From a bacterium (GTDB lineage: Bacteria > Auribacterota > Auribacteria > Auribacterales > Auribacteraceae): 64,000 bases of DNA. Shown here in pieces: positions 1-9,974 of this stretch. The notes beneath the pieces are model-generated. The model did not search any database, was not told where the DNA came from, and saw only the letters and a program-made list of their open reading frames with translations. Position numbers and translations under genes: made by a program. The stretch's first letter is position 1. Each line of letters opens with the position of its first letter. Where the stretch lies: assembly GCA_018435605.1 (NCBI GenBank), contig JAHDNF010000008.1, positions 127,192 through 191,191 of the forward strand, written 5' to 3'.

Positions 1-3000
1 AGCATTTTTTGATCTGATAGCGGCATTCCCATAAAAAATTGATCGATGAGCGTTTGATATGTTGGAGTAACGCGCTGAGCTAAATTGGCACGTGTTGCCT
101 GTAGTTTTTGATACAATAAATATAATGCGTCGAGCCGTTCCTGTGGTTGTTGTGCCAGCTGTTCAAATACTTTATTCAATTGACTTACGCTGTATTGTTC
201 TTGTAGATAAGCAGATAAAAACCCCCACTCATTCGGCCGGACGTCGGGAGCATGAACATAAAATGATTCCAGCAAATCGTTAAAACGGAAATCCGCCGGA
301 GATTCATCGATATGCTTAATGAACCTGTCGATAACCGGAAGCAAGTGTTCCGGAATACCTGTAGTATCTATATTGGGATGAATAGCGGTTATATGTAATG
401 AGGCTCGTAAATCTTTTGATAATTCAGACGCACCGTCTTCAAAAAGAAACGATGTCAAGCCCAGAGAGCGCAGATAATCTATCAAAAACACATTGCGTTG
501 CGAATTGACAAACATCTCAGGATGTTGTTCTTGTAGAGCCTGAAAAGCAAATCCTTTTTGTTTGGCAAACGTGAGTAAACGGCTGTCTTCAAATGCTAAA
601 ACTTTGATGTTATTTTTCAAAATATCGGCGGGAAAAGCGTGATATTCGTTTTCAATAGCTGATAGGAGGTCATCTGATTTATCATATGATACAACGAAAT
701 CGAAATCTTCACTGGTTGCTCCTTTTCTTAGCAAACCTATGTCTAAAGATTTTTTTACCGCTCCGACTGATGTACCTTCGAGATCAACTGCGACAATAAC
801 TACATTTCTCTTTTCCAGCATTTCAATTTCTTTACGGATTCGGTTTAGGGAATCGCGTATAGCAAAATTTTGCGGTGAAAGCCCGCCTGTAAGCGACTTG
901 TAATCGATAAGAAAAATCACAGGTGCCGAGGTTTCGCGCAACACTATAGAACTAATGTCTAAAACAGCGTCTCGTAAATTTTCAATATCGGCCGCTGACA
1001 GCAGTGACTGCGCGTATAAAGAAAATGCTTCTGCTACGGGTGATTTATGGTAAGACAAAATTGCCCTGTCACTCATAATTCGCTGTATATTTTCCAGATG
1101 TGTTTTCATACCCGGTAACTGGAGTACATCGGAGTGTCTGTCGATTATAGTCTGAAGCGCCTGCCGTGAGATATTGGTTATCCGGATTCCATTCAGGTTG
1201 AGAATAGCTTCTATGACCGGCATGTAATCTTTAGTTTTGACGAATTTATCAAACAAATCTTTTTGGATGGATTCTATCGAAACAGAACCGTCAAAAATTT
1301 CATCGACCGTACTCACCGGCACACCGGTCAGTTGTGCTCCAAGTACAGCCAGCGCTTTATCAATATCGCCTGTAGACCTGAGAGTTTGAAAGTATCCTTC
1401 AGCGATAATCAGTTGTCCGTTATCGGTAAGGTGTGTAAAATGTGATCCCTGAATCGTATAACTTTCCGGAGATGTCGGGTATAGATGTATACTGTTTTTC
1501 TCCAACGCTGTTCGATAATAAACGATAATTTTTTCTATCTGGGGGCGTAGAGAATCGGGGATGTCCTTTAAGCGGTCTGCAAGGCGTTCTATCGCCGCGT
1601 TGAAATCGGATAGCGGTAAGCCTTTTAGTCTTGTGATCGCCTGTCCTTGTTGAGGATTTCCGTTACCGAGAGTATCCCAAGTGCGGTATATCGCTTCGTT
1701 CAATTCGTCGTTTGAAAAAACTGTTTTTATCGGAGTACTTGGAAGCGGTAATGCTACTTGTTCCAACTCTGTCATCATAACCGGAAGTTCAAGTGTCGAC
1801 GCATTGAATAGAAAATTTTTGCTGATTCGAGAATCTATACGGCTCAATATGGTTCGCGCGGAGACAGTTGAAGTGATAAGCCCGCGTTTGTTACGATAAA
1901 TATCCGCGATATGCATTTGTCCTTTTTCTAAAGACGGCGGTACAGCTTTGCCACGCATAGACATTTGTGATTGCACCGACTTAAACCGTTTTAAAAGTGT
2001 GGGTAACATCTGGTATTGATTGATTACAGCCAGCAGTTCGCTGAGAATTCGTTCATAGCTTATTTGACCGTTCTCGCTCCAAAGCGGGTCGGTACGCAGT
2101 CGTTCGAAGTGATCATTGTTTACGAGCGATATTTTTTCATCGAAATAAAATTCATAAAACAATTTTATAAGTTCTTTGCGTTCATAAGAGCGGTCTTTTA
2201 ATTCATCGGCAATATCTTTAAGTTCATCCCATCGTGCAAATATGAGCATATGGGCTTTTTCATGAACAATGGTCTGACGGATTTCAGCGATGTTAGGTTC
2301 GCCGTTTTCATCTTTATGGGCATGATGATCGTTGTTTATTACGATTTCACCGGTAATGGGGTTTGCTATACCGCGGGCATCGCCGAAATCGAGTAGAGGA
2401 TAATCGCGGTGAATTTCGTCGATATATGCGTCAAATTCGCTTTGAGTCATGTTTCTTATTTTGACATAAGAGCGTTCTCTAGGCTGTACTGCGGAAGTCG
2501 CTTCTTGTTCGATGGAAACACGTTCAGGAGCAGTCACCTCTGCACGGACATGAAAATTCCTGCGGTTTTGTCCTAGCGTATATACGATATCGAGCGCCTT
2601 TTTTATATAATCCATGGAAATCATATTTTCCTGAATGAATGGCTGTTTCATAATTTGTTCGATCAAATCTTTTTGCGAAACTATATCGGGATCGTTGGCG
2701 CGATCAATTAATAGTTTAGATAGTTTTTCGAGGTCAATCGAGAGTGATAAGGCTCGTGTAAGGCTATGTAGAAAATCGTCCATGCCGGTAGGGTCGGCGT
2801 TCAACTCCATACCAATTTGTTGAGGTATGTAACCGAGATTTTTGAGATCACGGATAAACCGGCTGTATGTGATCTGATCTGAAGAACGGTAGGTAAGTTC
2901 TTGGCGTGTATTGTAAATACGCGCCGAATCATTGAGATCTGCGAAAGTAACGGCAGGAATAAGATCGGAAAGGCTTGGCGCATCAAGTAGCCGTAATTCA

Positions 3001-6000
3001 TCAATTACCGTAGAGACAGCTTTTTGCTTCATTCTGCGTTCAAGATACCGTCGTTGAGATTCCAGCAAAAAACCTCCTTGTGACTGCATCATGCCGGCAA
3101 GGAACACGCTGTCGAGTTCTACAGTGGCGTTTTCCGGTTGGTCGAGCCTTTTATCTATAGAGCTGAAAGAGTTGCCGTTTATCTGCCAGTAACCCCCGAA
3201 ATTCAGAGCCATATTTGATAACGATTGTTGCGCTAATTTCAGCAGTTGAGGATGAAAAATGTATCGGTTTGTCGGATGATGTTCGCTATATGAACGAACG
3301 AAATAACCGTATGAAAACCCGTCGATATCGATTAATGACCGTGCCTCATGCCAGCCGATGGCATTCAATACATTGTCCGGTAAACTCTTGCCGGTCTGCG
3401 GCGTAAGTGACGAAGGATTTTCGAGATAAGAAAACCATTGTGCACGGTCTATAGTATCCGCAAGCGATTTGTCAAGTTTAAGTTGACCGTTAATAAGATA
3501 ATAATCTTCGTCGTCTTTTTCGATAACCGCGACATCGTCGAATAATGTGATATCGCCGAATGATCGAACAAGAAGGGCGTCTGTGGTAATAGCTGACGCC
3601 GCAGGAAGTTGATCGAGATAATGGAATTGTATTACATCGCTATGATTTACCAGCAGGTTCGATGATTCAAGTTGCTTCAGCAGATATTGAGAACTGATAG
3701 AATGACTTGCTATATGATATCGTAAACGTTTGTAAAACAAGTTTTGAGCGTCGATTTTTTTTAAATGGTCGAGAAAATCTTTCGCATATCCGGCTGATCC
3801 TAGATATAAATCGACTATACTGATAGATTCGGGAAGCGCGGTAAGCGGATCGCGTCGTTGCTTGTCACGCAGGAATTCGTAAAACTCCAAGGCATTTTGC
3901 TGTGCTAATTCTTTGGTATACTGAATAGGAATAGGCGGAGCCTGATTTTTATATGTGCGAACAGCAGTTAAAAAAGCATTGGTTTGCTTAAAAGATACCG
4001 GTTCGGCGGAAAGATAAAGTTCCGATGTTTCCGCAACAACTGGTTCCTGATTTATCGGGGCAGTTGTTTCTACAGCTGTAATATCGACTCCGGCCAGTTG
4101 ATCTGTTCCGTAATCTTTTGTAAAAACGTGCAGAGTCGATTGTTGTGGAATACGAAATGCGGACTCGATATCTTTGTCTATGGCGATCATCGCGTTGCGG
4201 GCGTTTTCAGCCATTTTTAACAACAGAACTTGTTCCGGTGCATAGATAAATTTTTTCAGATCGGATATCCGCTCCTGAACGGCAGGAGGAACCGGTTGGT
4301 TTGCCGTTTCGAATTTTTTCGCTATATCTTCATATTTATGTAACATATAAATAATAGAGCTGTATGCGTTTGAGTTGCAAATAACTTCGTTGAGTATTTT
4401 TTCTATATCAATTTGTCCGTTCGGCGCGTATGCAGGACTATTTATCAGCGATTCCATTTGTTTTTTGCGTATTTCAGCTAATGAAGGCGGTGTTTTGGCC
4501 GCCGGTTTACCGTCTTCAGGTGGTTGTGCGTGCTGGTCTATATCTTTACGCAAGTCTTCGAGTACCTCGCCTTCTTTGAAAGCGGCAAAATTTTTGAAAG
4601 CGAAGAAATATGTTATAAGCGCGTCTTTTAGGTCTGTTCGCTGTTCCATGACGGTTCTAATACGAGTTAATATTCCCTTGTTCTGATGTAAAAGGTAATG
4701 TGTTCGTTGATGAATAATAGTGGAAAGTACCAGATCATGATTTATAGATCCGTCGTCATTAAGGTGAAACGGGTTTCCTATATTCACTCCGATTTCTTTT
4801 TTGCGCGGGTCGAAATAGCCTATATTATCCATAAAAGCTAGGTCGGTAAGTTTTGAAAGATGTTCAGCTTGATCTTTAAATGATTCGCTGGATAGGTATC
4901 TAACTCGCAATCTACTGAAATCAATAATGTTGGAGTGAATAGCATGTCCTGCTCCCAGAGCTTGTTCTTCAAATACAATATAATCATTTGAACCGGGCAA
5001 AACTGAGGGAATTTCATCTTTTACATCTTTACCTAAAATATGCCGCAGTCTGGATACGAAGTAACTGCCTTCAACTTCGGAAAGAGCTTTTCCGACAAGC
5101 TGTTTTAAATCAGGGTCGCTGAGTATAAATTTTCTTGTATAATTGAATATCTCAAGAGGTGCAAGGGTACGGTTGGCAGATTGAACATTATCTATTATTT
5201 GTTTGATTACCTGAGTGAAAAGCTGATTGCCTTGATAGGGGTCTTCATACTCTGCAAGCGACTGATAAACTTTCATTGCCTCATCGTGATCGCGAAAAGC
5301 CAGTTCGTTGATTCGGTTGAGGTCGAGCATGACTACGAGAATTTCTTCAATTTCTTCTTTGTAATCGAGTTGTAAATGATTCCATTCATGAGGTAATGCG
5401 ATATATTGAATCAGTTTTGGATAATTGAGCATATCAATATTGAACTCGATTATTTTATCGTTTCTGTTTACGTGGGCGGCGCGGCGCATTCCTGATCGTA
5501 TAGAAATCTCTTTTATGTCGGAAAGCAATTCTACATCTTGTTGTATGGATCGGAAAAATTGTACGAAGAATGATACATCTTCTTGGGTTATGGCTGGGTC
5601 TACAAGCAGTACAAAACCTTGATTTTTCGGAAGGCGGCGGAAAGATGCCACTTCTTTTTCAGCGGTTTCGGTTGTTTCGGTTGTTTCTTTTATGCGGCGC
5701 AGGTATAGACTGCGCTGTGTATCGGCTATAAGCAGTTCTCCGGGCATTGCGCAGGAAAGCGCGGGTTCGCGGTGAATGACCTGCGGTTGACCATCGATTT
5801 GTGTATAGAAGTAAGCGTCAACTTCCGAAGGGCTGATATGAATATTGGATATAAGCTGTTGCCCCTGTGATAGTCCGATTTGTTCGTGTGTCAAAATCGG
5901 TTCGAATACAAGTCCTATTGGTGTATCGACAACATTTTTGTTCGGTTGATTGAATGGGTATATATCAAGTGAGTCGCGTCTGTCCACTCCGGGTTGTGAG

Positions 6001-9000
6001 TTCTGTACAAGGCGGCGCGGCGAATGGTTGCGGTATATTCCGAGAAGCACAGTGTCTGCAGTGGCATGTTGGTCAATCAAATCGTCCATACGATTTTGTT
6101 TAATCTGAAAAATTTCGTCATCCTGATATTCGATATCATCTTTGGAAAAAGGAATTATATCGGAAACGATATAGTTGGAACCGACTTTTTTGCCGAACAA
6201 CAACCCGCCGGTCACATTGAATGTATTTTCATCGAATTGCATGCTACACTCCATAATTTGACGCCAAAATAATGTTGTCTGATCGGGATTGAGCCATGTT
6301 ATTGATGGTTGAGGCGATTCGGCGCTATACGGTTGTATGGATTGATCTTGTCCTGTAGGGGAGTTTAGAATGATTGTAGGTGAGTAGGGCAGAGTTTTTA
6401 GTATTATTTCCTGTTGAATTTGCGGAACCGCCCCGAACAACTGTTGCTGGATGGTTGTGGCGTAATCGTTACCCATAAGTATGTTGCGTTCTTGCATAAC
6501 GGTCGTGGTATAGTTATTGTCTAGTATATCTATAGATAGTCGGAACGTATCGGATCCTATAATTTTTTCTTTTTTAAATAAAAAGTTTTCTGTGCTGTTT
6601 GCAGGGAATACCGCTGTACCGGTAAAATACGCGGGCAATGTTTCTACCATATATAGCAGAGCCGGAAAAGAAATCGAACCGGGTACGATTAATTCTGAAA
6701 TTTTCTCCGTATTTAGAAAATCGGCAAACGGTGCAGGAAAGAATGATTCCGGCATGGACGCAATAACAGTATTCCATGATTCGGCTTTACTTGCCGATAA
6801 CTTGGCGGCAAACCGTAGCGAATCAGCCCGTAGCGGATTGAGTGCATAATTGCCGTTAGTTTCTATGGTTAATATTTTGTTTTCAGTAAGGGTAGATATA
6901 ATTGACTCAGGGTTATCGATATCGAGTGCGAGTAGTCGTATCAATTCTGCAGGAGTGTATGACGGCTGATCAATGAAATGATTTATAATTGTGGCGATAT
7001 CTTCATCGGTTACCGATCCCGTAACAGTAGTAATATCTTTGCCGGTAGACGGGGTAGCAAAGATAGCGAACGGTTCGTCGCCTATATTGACTGTTACCAG
7101 ATGCTCCGGCTGATTCAGATATAATTTTGATACAGGGCGTGCGGAGTGACTGCCTACTATCAGGTCGCGTACATAATAGGTCTGGTTGTTTATAGCGATC
7201 TGTAAGTCGATATTGCCTGATGAATTCCGCACGAGAGACAGTGAAGACACATCGGTGAAATGCTGTAACCGCCATTGCAGTAGGGCTTTAATCTTATCTG
7301 ATAATTGAGACAGTTGTTGTTCGTCCAAAGGTGTAACCAATGGAAACAAAACTGCTTTGCGGTCTTCAAGGGCTTTCCTTATACCTCCGGCAAGATAAAA
7401 TGTTTTAAGTTGATCTCTGAATGCCCGAACTCCGGCAGGATCTAGCATAACCTCTGTTGGCGGAACAAGTTTAGATTCAAGAGCAAGAGTATCGCTTTGC
7501 GTTTGTTGAATATTGAAAACAGCTTGTTCAAGTGATCTTAAAAATGGATTCTTATGGTTGGATAACAGATAATAATAAGGGTCTTCGTCATGATTTTTGC
7601 CTAGAAAAGGAGTTATCACACTGTATGCTATGTTTTCCGACCGCAGAATAGCGGTCAATCCTTCCGTATGAAAACCTCCGGTGTATAATACACAGCGGTC
7701 AACACCTTTCGTGCGCATCATTCTAAGCGTGTTTTCGATAATCTGATGATTACGTTGTTCCGCAAGTGAGTAAAACTCACATACATATGACATGATGCTA
7801 TTTACAAACTCAATGTCGTATTTCTGGAAATTGCAGGCTATATTAAATTTTTTGCCTGAGGTCTGAATAAAATTCCAAAGTTCATCTGTTTGAAATGTTT
7901 CGTGCATAGAAATTAGGTTTGATGTGGAATGCTGAGGGAGAGTAAGACGGCATCCCTGTCTGATAGTCAGAAGCATGGAGTACCACTTATCGATTCGCCG
8001 AGCATCTTCGGAAGAGTCAATGTTGTTTTTGATGGAGGTTACCCATGCGTTGACATCCTGTATAAGCGAGTTGTTGTCCAATTTTAACAACAATTTTGAC
8101 AGCCTGATACTCCCAGAGAAATTCGGATAATCTTCAAGTTCTATTAAGTATTCGTCGCATTTTTTTTCCATAAAGGTATACAACTCATCAGTCGATATAT
8201 GCCCGAAGGTATACCGCGCATTTGTCTGAATAATATTTTCCTTTTCTATTGGTCCTGCGTATTGAAGGCAAATACGCAAAATCGCATCTTTTTCTTTTTC
8301 TGCTTGCACGAAGCTGATAGATTTTTTGAGTTGCGCCGCCTGATTGAGTATGGCAATGTTTGAACAGACATCATCGTGCAATGTCGAGGAATCGGTTATT
8401 GTTTGAACCGAACTGAAAAACTCGAGTAAAGTAAGCGATCCGTCAGAAAAATCTTTATGTGCGGAATCGAGATTAAGTAGAACTTCGGAATAATAAAACG
8501 GTTTGATTGAGTCGAAATATTCGATCATCTTATCGACCATAGTGATAGCTTTTTTCCGGAAAGACAGTGATTTATAAAAAGCGAAATAATTTTTGCGGTA
8601 TAATTGTTTGTCTTCAATGCCTTCCACATGTATGACATTTGGTGTGACAAGAGACAAATATTCCACACCGTTTATATTTCCATTTTCTAAAAAATAACGT
8701 GACACTTGAGCGCGTATTGCTTCATCTGGAAATGATACTAAGTCGGAAAGATCCAATGGGTTAGACGCGCCTTCCATGCATATCAGTGAAAAGCCTTGAT
8801 TCTCTACAAGTGATTGAATGATTGCGGCGCTGTTTAATTGCGCTTCAGGATTACAGTGGGCGTCTTTGATATGGACAATATATAGTTCGGAATCGGCATT
8901 AAACGTCTCGTCAATCGAACCTCTTTGAGATAAAAAAGCTTCATTTTCAAAGCGCGTCGTCTCGGATAAGCCGTAAATATGCGAACTAAAAGCAAGGATA

Positions 9001-9035
9001 CCGCAAAGGAGAGCAATGTTTAAAGAAATTTTCAT
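1..9035 (-). CDS. Giant exported multidomain protein 1 (partial; Tiki/EreA-like head, zincin-type body)
   Basis: The frame is open from an ATG at 9035 to the left window edge, at least 3011 codons, so the C-terminus is missing. I translated many stretches directly and found no stop. The N-terminus is a signal peptide (hydrophobic residues 5-21). A domain shared with the giants at 41748 and 52951 follows: IKDAHCN (H60), MEGAS (E88), an EYLSL/GIEDKQLY stretch and TGGFH (H456). Further on there is a winged-helix-like segment near 670-735, a JAB/MPN-like segment near 910-1010 (VTGGLLFG, LLGIYRNHSP), HEWNH at 1216, HQRTH at 1442 and HEKAH at 2258. The last two are each followed by an NGQI..E.IL.E segment, so they look like a duplicated metalloprotease-like domain with one copy degenerate. 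An alpha/beta segment near 2690-2790 resembles the C-terminus of giant 2. The function is unknown. Export is likely, and proteolytic activity is an inference from motifs only. Confidence 0.9.
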   Translation of the reverse strand, partial: MKISLNIALLCGILAFSSHIYGLSETTRFENEAFLSQRGSIDETFNADSELYIVHIKDAHCNPEAQLNSAAIIQSLVENQGFSLICMEGASNPLDLSDLVSFPDEAIRAQVSRYFLENGNINGVEYLSLVTPNVIHVEGIEDKQLYRKNYFAFYKSLSFRKKAITMVDKMIEYFDSIKPFYYSEVLLNLDSAHKDFSDGSLTLLEFFSSVQTITDSSTLHDDVCSNIAILNQAAQLKKSISFVQAEKEKDAILRICLQYAGPIEKENIIQTNARYTFGHISTDELYTFMEKKCDEYLIELEDYPNFSGSIRLSKLLLKLDNNSLIQDVNAWVTSIKNNIDSSEDARRIDKWYSMLLTIRQGCRLTLPQHSTSNLISMHETFQTDELWNFIQTSGKKFNIACNFQKYDIEFVNSIMSYVCEFYSLAEQRNHQIIENTLRMMRTKGVDRCVLYTGGFHTEGLTAILRSENIAYSVITPFLGKNHDEDPYYYLLSNHKNPFLRSLEQAVFNIQQTQSDTLALESKLVPPTEVMLDPAGVRAFRDQLKTFYLAGGIRKALEDRKAVLFPLVTPLDEQQLSQLSDKIKALLQWRLQHFTDVSSLSLVRNSSGNIDLQIAINNQTYYVRDLIVGSHSARPVSKLYLNQPEHLVTVNIGDEPFAIFATPSTGKDITTVTGSVTDEDIATIINHFIDQPSYTPAELIRLLALDIDNPESIISTLTENKILTIETNGNYALNPLRADSLRFAAKLSASKAESWNTVIASMPESFFPAPFADFLNTEKISELIVPGSISFPALLYMVETLPAYFTGTAVFPANSTENFLFKKEKIIGSDTFRLSIDILDNNYTTTVMQERNILMGNDYATTIQQQLFGAVPQIQQEIILKTLPYSPTIILNSPTGQDQSIQPYSAESPQPSITWLNPDQTTLFWRQIMECSMQFDENTFNVTGGLLFGKKVGSNYIVSDIIPFSKDDIEYQDDEIFQIKQNRMDDLIDQHATADTVLLGIYRNHSPRRLVQNSQPGVDRRDSLDIYPFNQPNKNVVDTPIGLVFEPILTHEQIGLSQGQQLISNIHISPSEVDAYFYTQIDGQPQVIHREPALSCAMPGELLIADTQRSLYLRRIKETTETTETAEKEVASFRRLPKNQGFVLLVDPAITQEDVSFFVQFFRSIQQDVELLSDIKEISIRSGMRRAAHVNRNDKIIEFNIDMLNYPKLIQYIALPHEWNHLQLDYKEEIEEILVVMLDLNRINELAFRDHDEAMKVYQSLAEYEDPYQGNQLFTQVIKQIIDNVQSANRTLAPLEIFNYTRKFILSDPDLKQLVGKALSEVEGSYFVSRLRHILGKDVKDEIPSVLPGSNDYIVFEEQALGAGHAIHSNIIDFSRLRVRYLSSESFKDQAEHLSKLTDLAFMDNIGYFDPRKKEIGVNIGNPFHLNDDGSINHDLVLSTIIHQRTHYLLHQNKGILTRIRTVMEQRTDLKDALITYFFAFKNFAAFKEGEVLEDLRKDIDQHAQPPEDGKPAAKTPPSLAEIRKKQMESLINSPAYAPNGQIDIEKILNEVICNSNAYSSIIYMLHKYEDIAKKFETANQPVPPAVQERISDLKKFIYAPEQVLLLKMAENARNAMIAIDKDIESAFRIPQQSTLHVFTKDYGTDQLAGVDITAVETTAPINQEPVVAETSELYLSAEPVSFKQTNAFLTAVRTYKNQAPPIPIQYTKELAQQNALEFYEFLRDKQRRDPLTALPESISIVDLYLGSAGYAKDFLDHLKKIDAQNLFYKRLRYHIASHSISSQYLLKQLESSNLLVNHSDVIQFHYLDQLPAASAITTDALLVRSFGDITLFDDVAVIEKDDEDYYLINGQLKLDKSLADTIDRAQWFSYLENPSSLTPQTGKSLPDNVLNAIGWHEARSLIDIDGFSYGYFVRSYSEHHPTNRYIFHPQLLKLAQQSLSNMALNFGGYWQINGNSFSSIDKRLDQPENATVELDSVFLAGMMQSQGGFLLESQRRYLERRMKQKAVSTVIDELRLLDAPSLSDLIPAVTFADLNDSARIYNTRQELTYRSSDQITYSRFIRDLKNLGYIPQQIGMELNADPTGMDDFLHSLTRALSLSIDLEKLSKLLIDRANDPDIVSQKDLIEQIMKQPFIQENMISMDYIKKALDIVYTLGQNRRNFHVRAEVTAPERVSIEQEATSAVQPRERSYVKIRNMTQSEFDAYIDEIHRDYPLLDFGDARGIANPITGEIVINNDHHAHKDENGEPNIAEIRQTIVHEKAHMLIFARWDELKDIADELKDRSYERKELIKLFYEFYFDEKISLVNNDHFERLRTDPLWSENGQISYERILSELLAVINQYQMLPTLLKRFKSVQSQMSMRGKAVPPSLEKGQMHIADIYRNKRGLITSTVSARTILSRIDSRISKNFLFNASTLELPVMMTELEQVALPLPSTPIKTVFSNDELNEAIYRTWDTLGNGNPQQGQAITRLKGLPLSDFNAAIERLADRLKDIPDSLRPQIEKIIVYYRTALEKNSIHLYPTSPESYTIQGSHFTHLTDNGQLIIAEGYFQTLRSTGDIDKALAVLGAQLTGVPVSTVDEIFDGSVSIESIQKDLFDKFVKTKDYMPVIEAILNLNGIRITNISRQALQTIIDRHSDVLQLPGMKTHLENIQRIMSDRAILSYHKSPVAEAFSLYAQSLLSAADIENLRDAVLDISSIVLRETSAPVIFLIDYKSLTGGLSPQNFAIRDSLNRIRKEIEMLEKRNVVIVAVDLEGTSVGAVKKSLDIGLLRKGATSEDFDFVVSYDKSDDLLSAIENEYHAFPADILKNNIKVLAFEDSRLLTFAKQKGFAFQALQEQHPEMFVNSQRNVFLIDYLRSLGLTSFLFEDGASELSKDLRASLHITAIHPNIDTTGIPEHLLPVIDRFIKHIDESPADFRFNDLLESFYVHAPDVRPNEWGFLSAYLQEQYSVSQLNKVFEQLAQQPQERLDALYLLYQKLQATRANLAQRVTPTYQTLIDQFFMGMPLSDQKM

Positions 9036-9163
9036 AGAGTATTGTTTCCTTATACGCAATTATGATTTCCGGCAAATAGAACTTGCACAGATTGTTATTA
9101 TCGGTTAAAGTTGTTTAACAGTTTTAATGCAAGTAATTAAAAAATTTTCAATTCGACAATATT

Positions 9164-9172
9164 ATTATAGCA
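9164..9172 (-). promoter_or_regulatory. Extended -10 promoter element of giant 1
   Basis: Read on the minus strand this is TGCTATAAT, an extended -10 (TGn plus a perfect TATAAT), about 128 bases upstream of the giant's ATG. The -35 region (TTACAG) is poor, as is usual when an extended -10 is used. A ribosome-binding AAGGAA lies about 9 bases before the ATG at 9035. The remaining leader is AT-rich, with no other structure that I can support. Confidence 0.45.
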
Positions 9173-9253
9173 TATAAAGGATATATCTGTAAATGAAGAG
9201 AACATTTTTGCTAACAGCTTGCCACTCTATACTGGCCGGAGCAGGTTATTAAA

Positions 9254-9958
9254 ATGAGAGAAAAAGTGATAAGGAATTATTTCTTTTTATGCGATACGGT
9301 TATAAGAGATAGCCAGAGCGGTTCTTTTTCGTTTATCAATGTTCGAAGAAGTATGATTAGCGAATCGTTTCCATGTTCGATGGGAGGTTTTTTTGTCGCC
9401 GCTGGTTTTAAATTATCTGCGTTGTCAGGTGACTATAAAAATCAAATAACCGTGCAGTTGAAAATAATATCTCCCAGTAATAAAATTGTCTTTGATATCA
9501 AGCAGATTGTTCCTATGGAGCAGAATAAGGGCGATTATCACGGCATTGATTTTATAATCCAAATAGGACGGTTTACCTGTAAAGAACCTGGCAATTATAG
9601 AATACAGCTTCTCGATTTCGGCAATGAACTGGTTTTGGGAGAAACCGACTTTGAAGTGCTTTTTCCTCCACGCCCGAATTTTTCTCAAAAGTCTCCGGAA
9701 GAAATAGAAAAACTTTTAGAGCATCCTGATGTAATTAAGAAGGTTGAATCCTCGGTTCGTTGTCCGCATTGCAAACATGAAAAAACGTTTACCATTTGCC
9801 TCGAAAGAGATTTATTCAAGCGTATGGAACAGGAAATAGCCTTTCCCGATGATCTTATTTATACTTGTGAACAATGCGGAGAATGGAAAATCCATCTCGG
9901 TCGTATGATGTTATACATGTACAAAAAACTGGGTTCTCGTTCACAGGGTAAGAAATAG
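9254..9958 (+). CDS. Hypothetical protein with N-terminal beta-rich domain and C-terminal zinc ribbon
   Basis: A 234-residue soluble protein without a signal peptide. The first ~140 residues are beta-rich and resemble the DUF6941-type family (a motif like 'FFLCDTVIRD...FSFINV' near the start); I am not certain of that family. The C-terminal part carries two CxxC pairs, C170/C173 and C205/C208, spaced as in a zinc ribbon. It lies divergently from giant 1 and only 16 bases before the cNMP-binding/patatin gene, so the two are probably co-transcribed. No specific role can be assigned; a zinc-stabilised adaptor or sensor is possible. Confidence 0.8.
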   Translation: MREKVIRNYFFLCDTVIRDSQSGSFSFINVRRSMISESFPCSMGGFFVAAGFKLSALSGDYKNQITVQLKIISPSNKIVFDIKQIVPMEQNKGDYHGIDFIIQIGRFTCKEPGNYRIQLLDFGNELVLGETDFEVLFPPRPNFSQKSPEEIEKLLEHPDVIKKVESSVRCPHCKHEKTFTICLERDLFKRMEQEIAFPDDLIYTCEQCGEWKIHLGRMMLYMYKKLGSRSQGKK

Positions 9959-9974
9959 TAAGGAACAGCAGATT

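Noticed and set aside
6517-6849. A 110-codon plus-strand frame opposite giant 1
   Set aside because: The minus frame is continuous and encodes recognised motifs; this is antisense noise.
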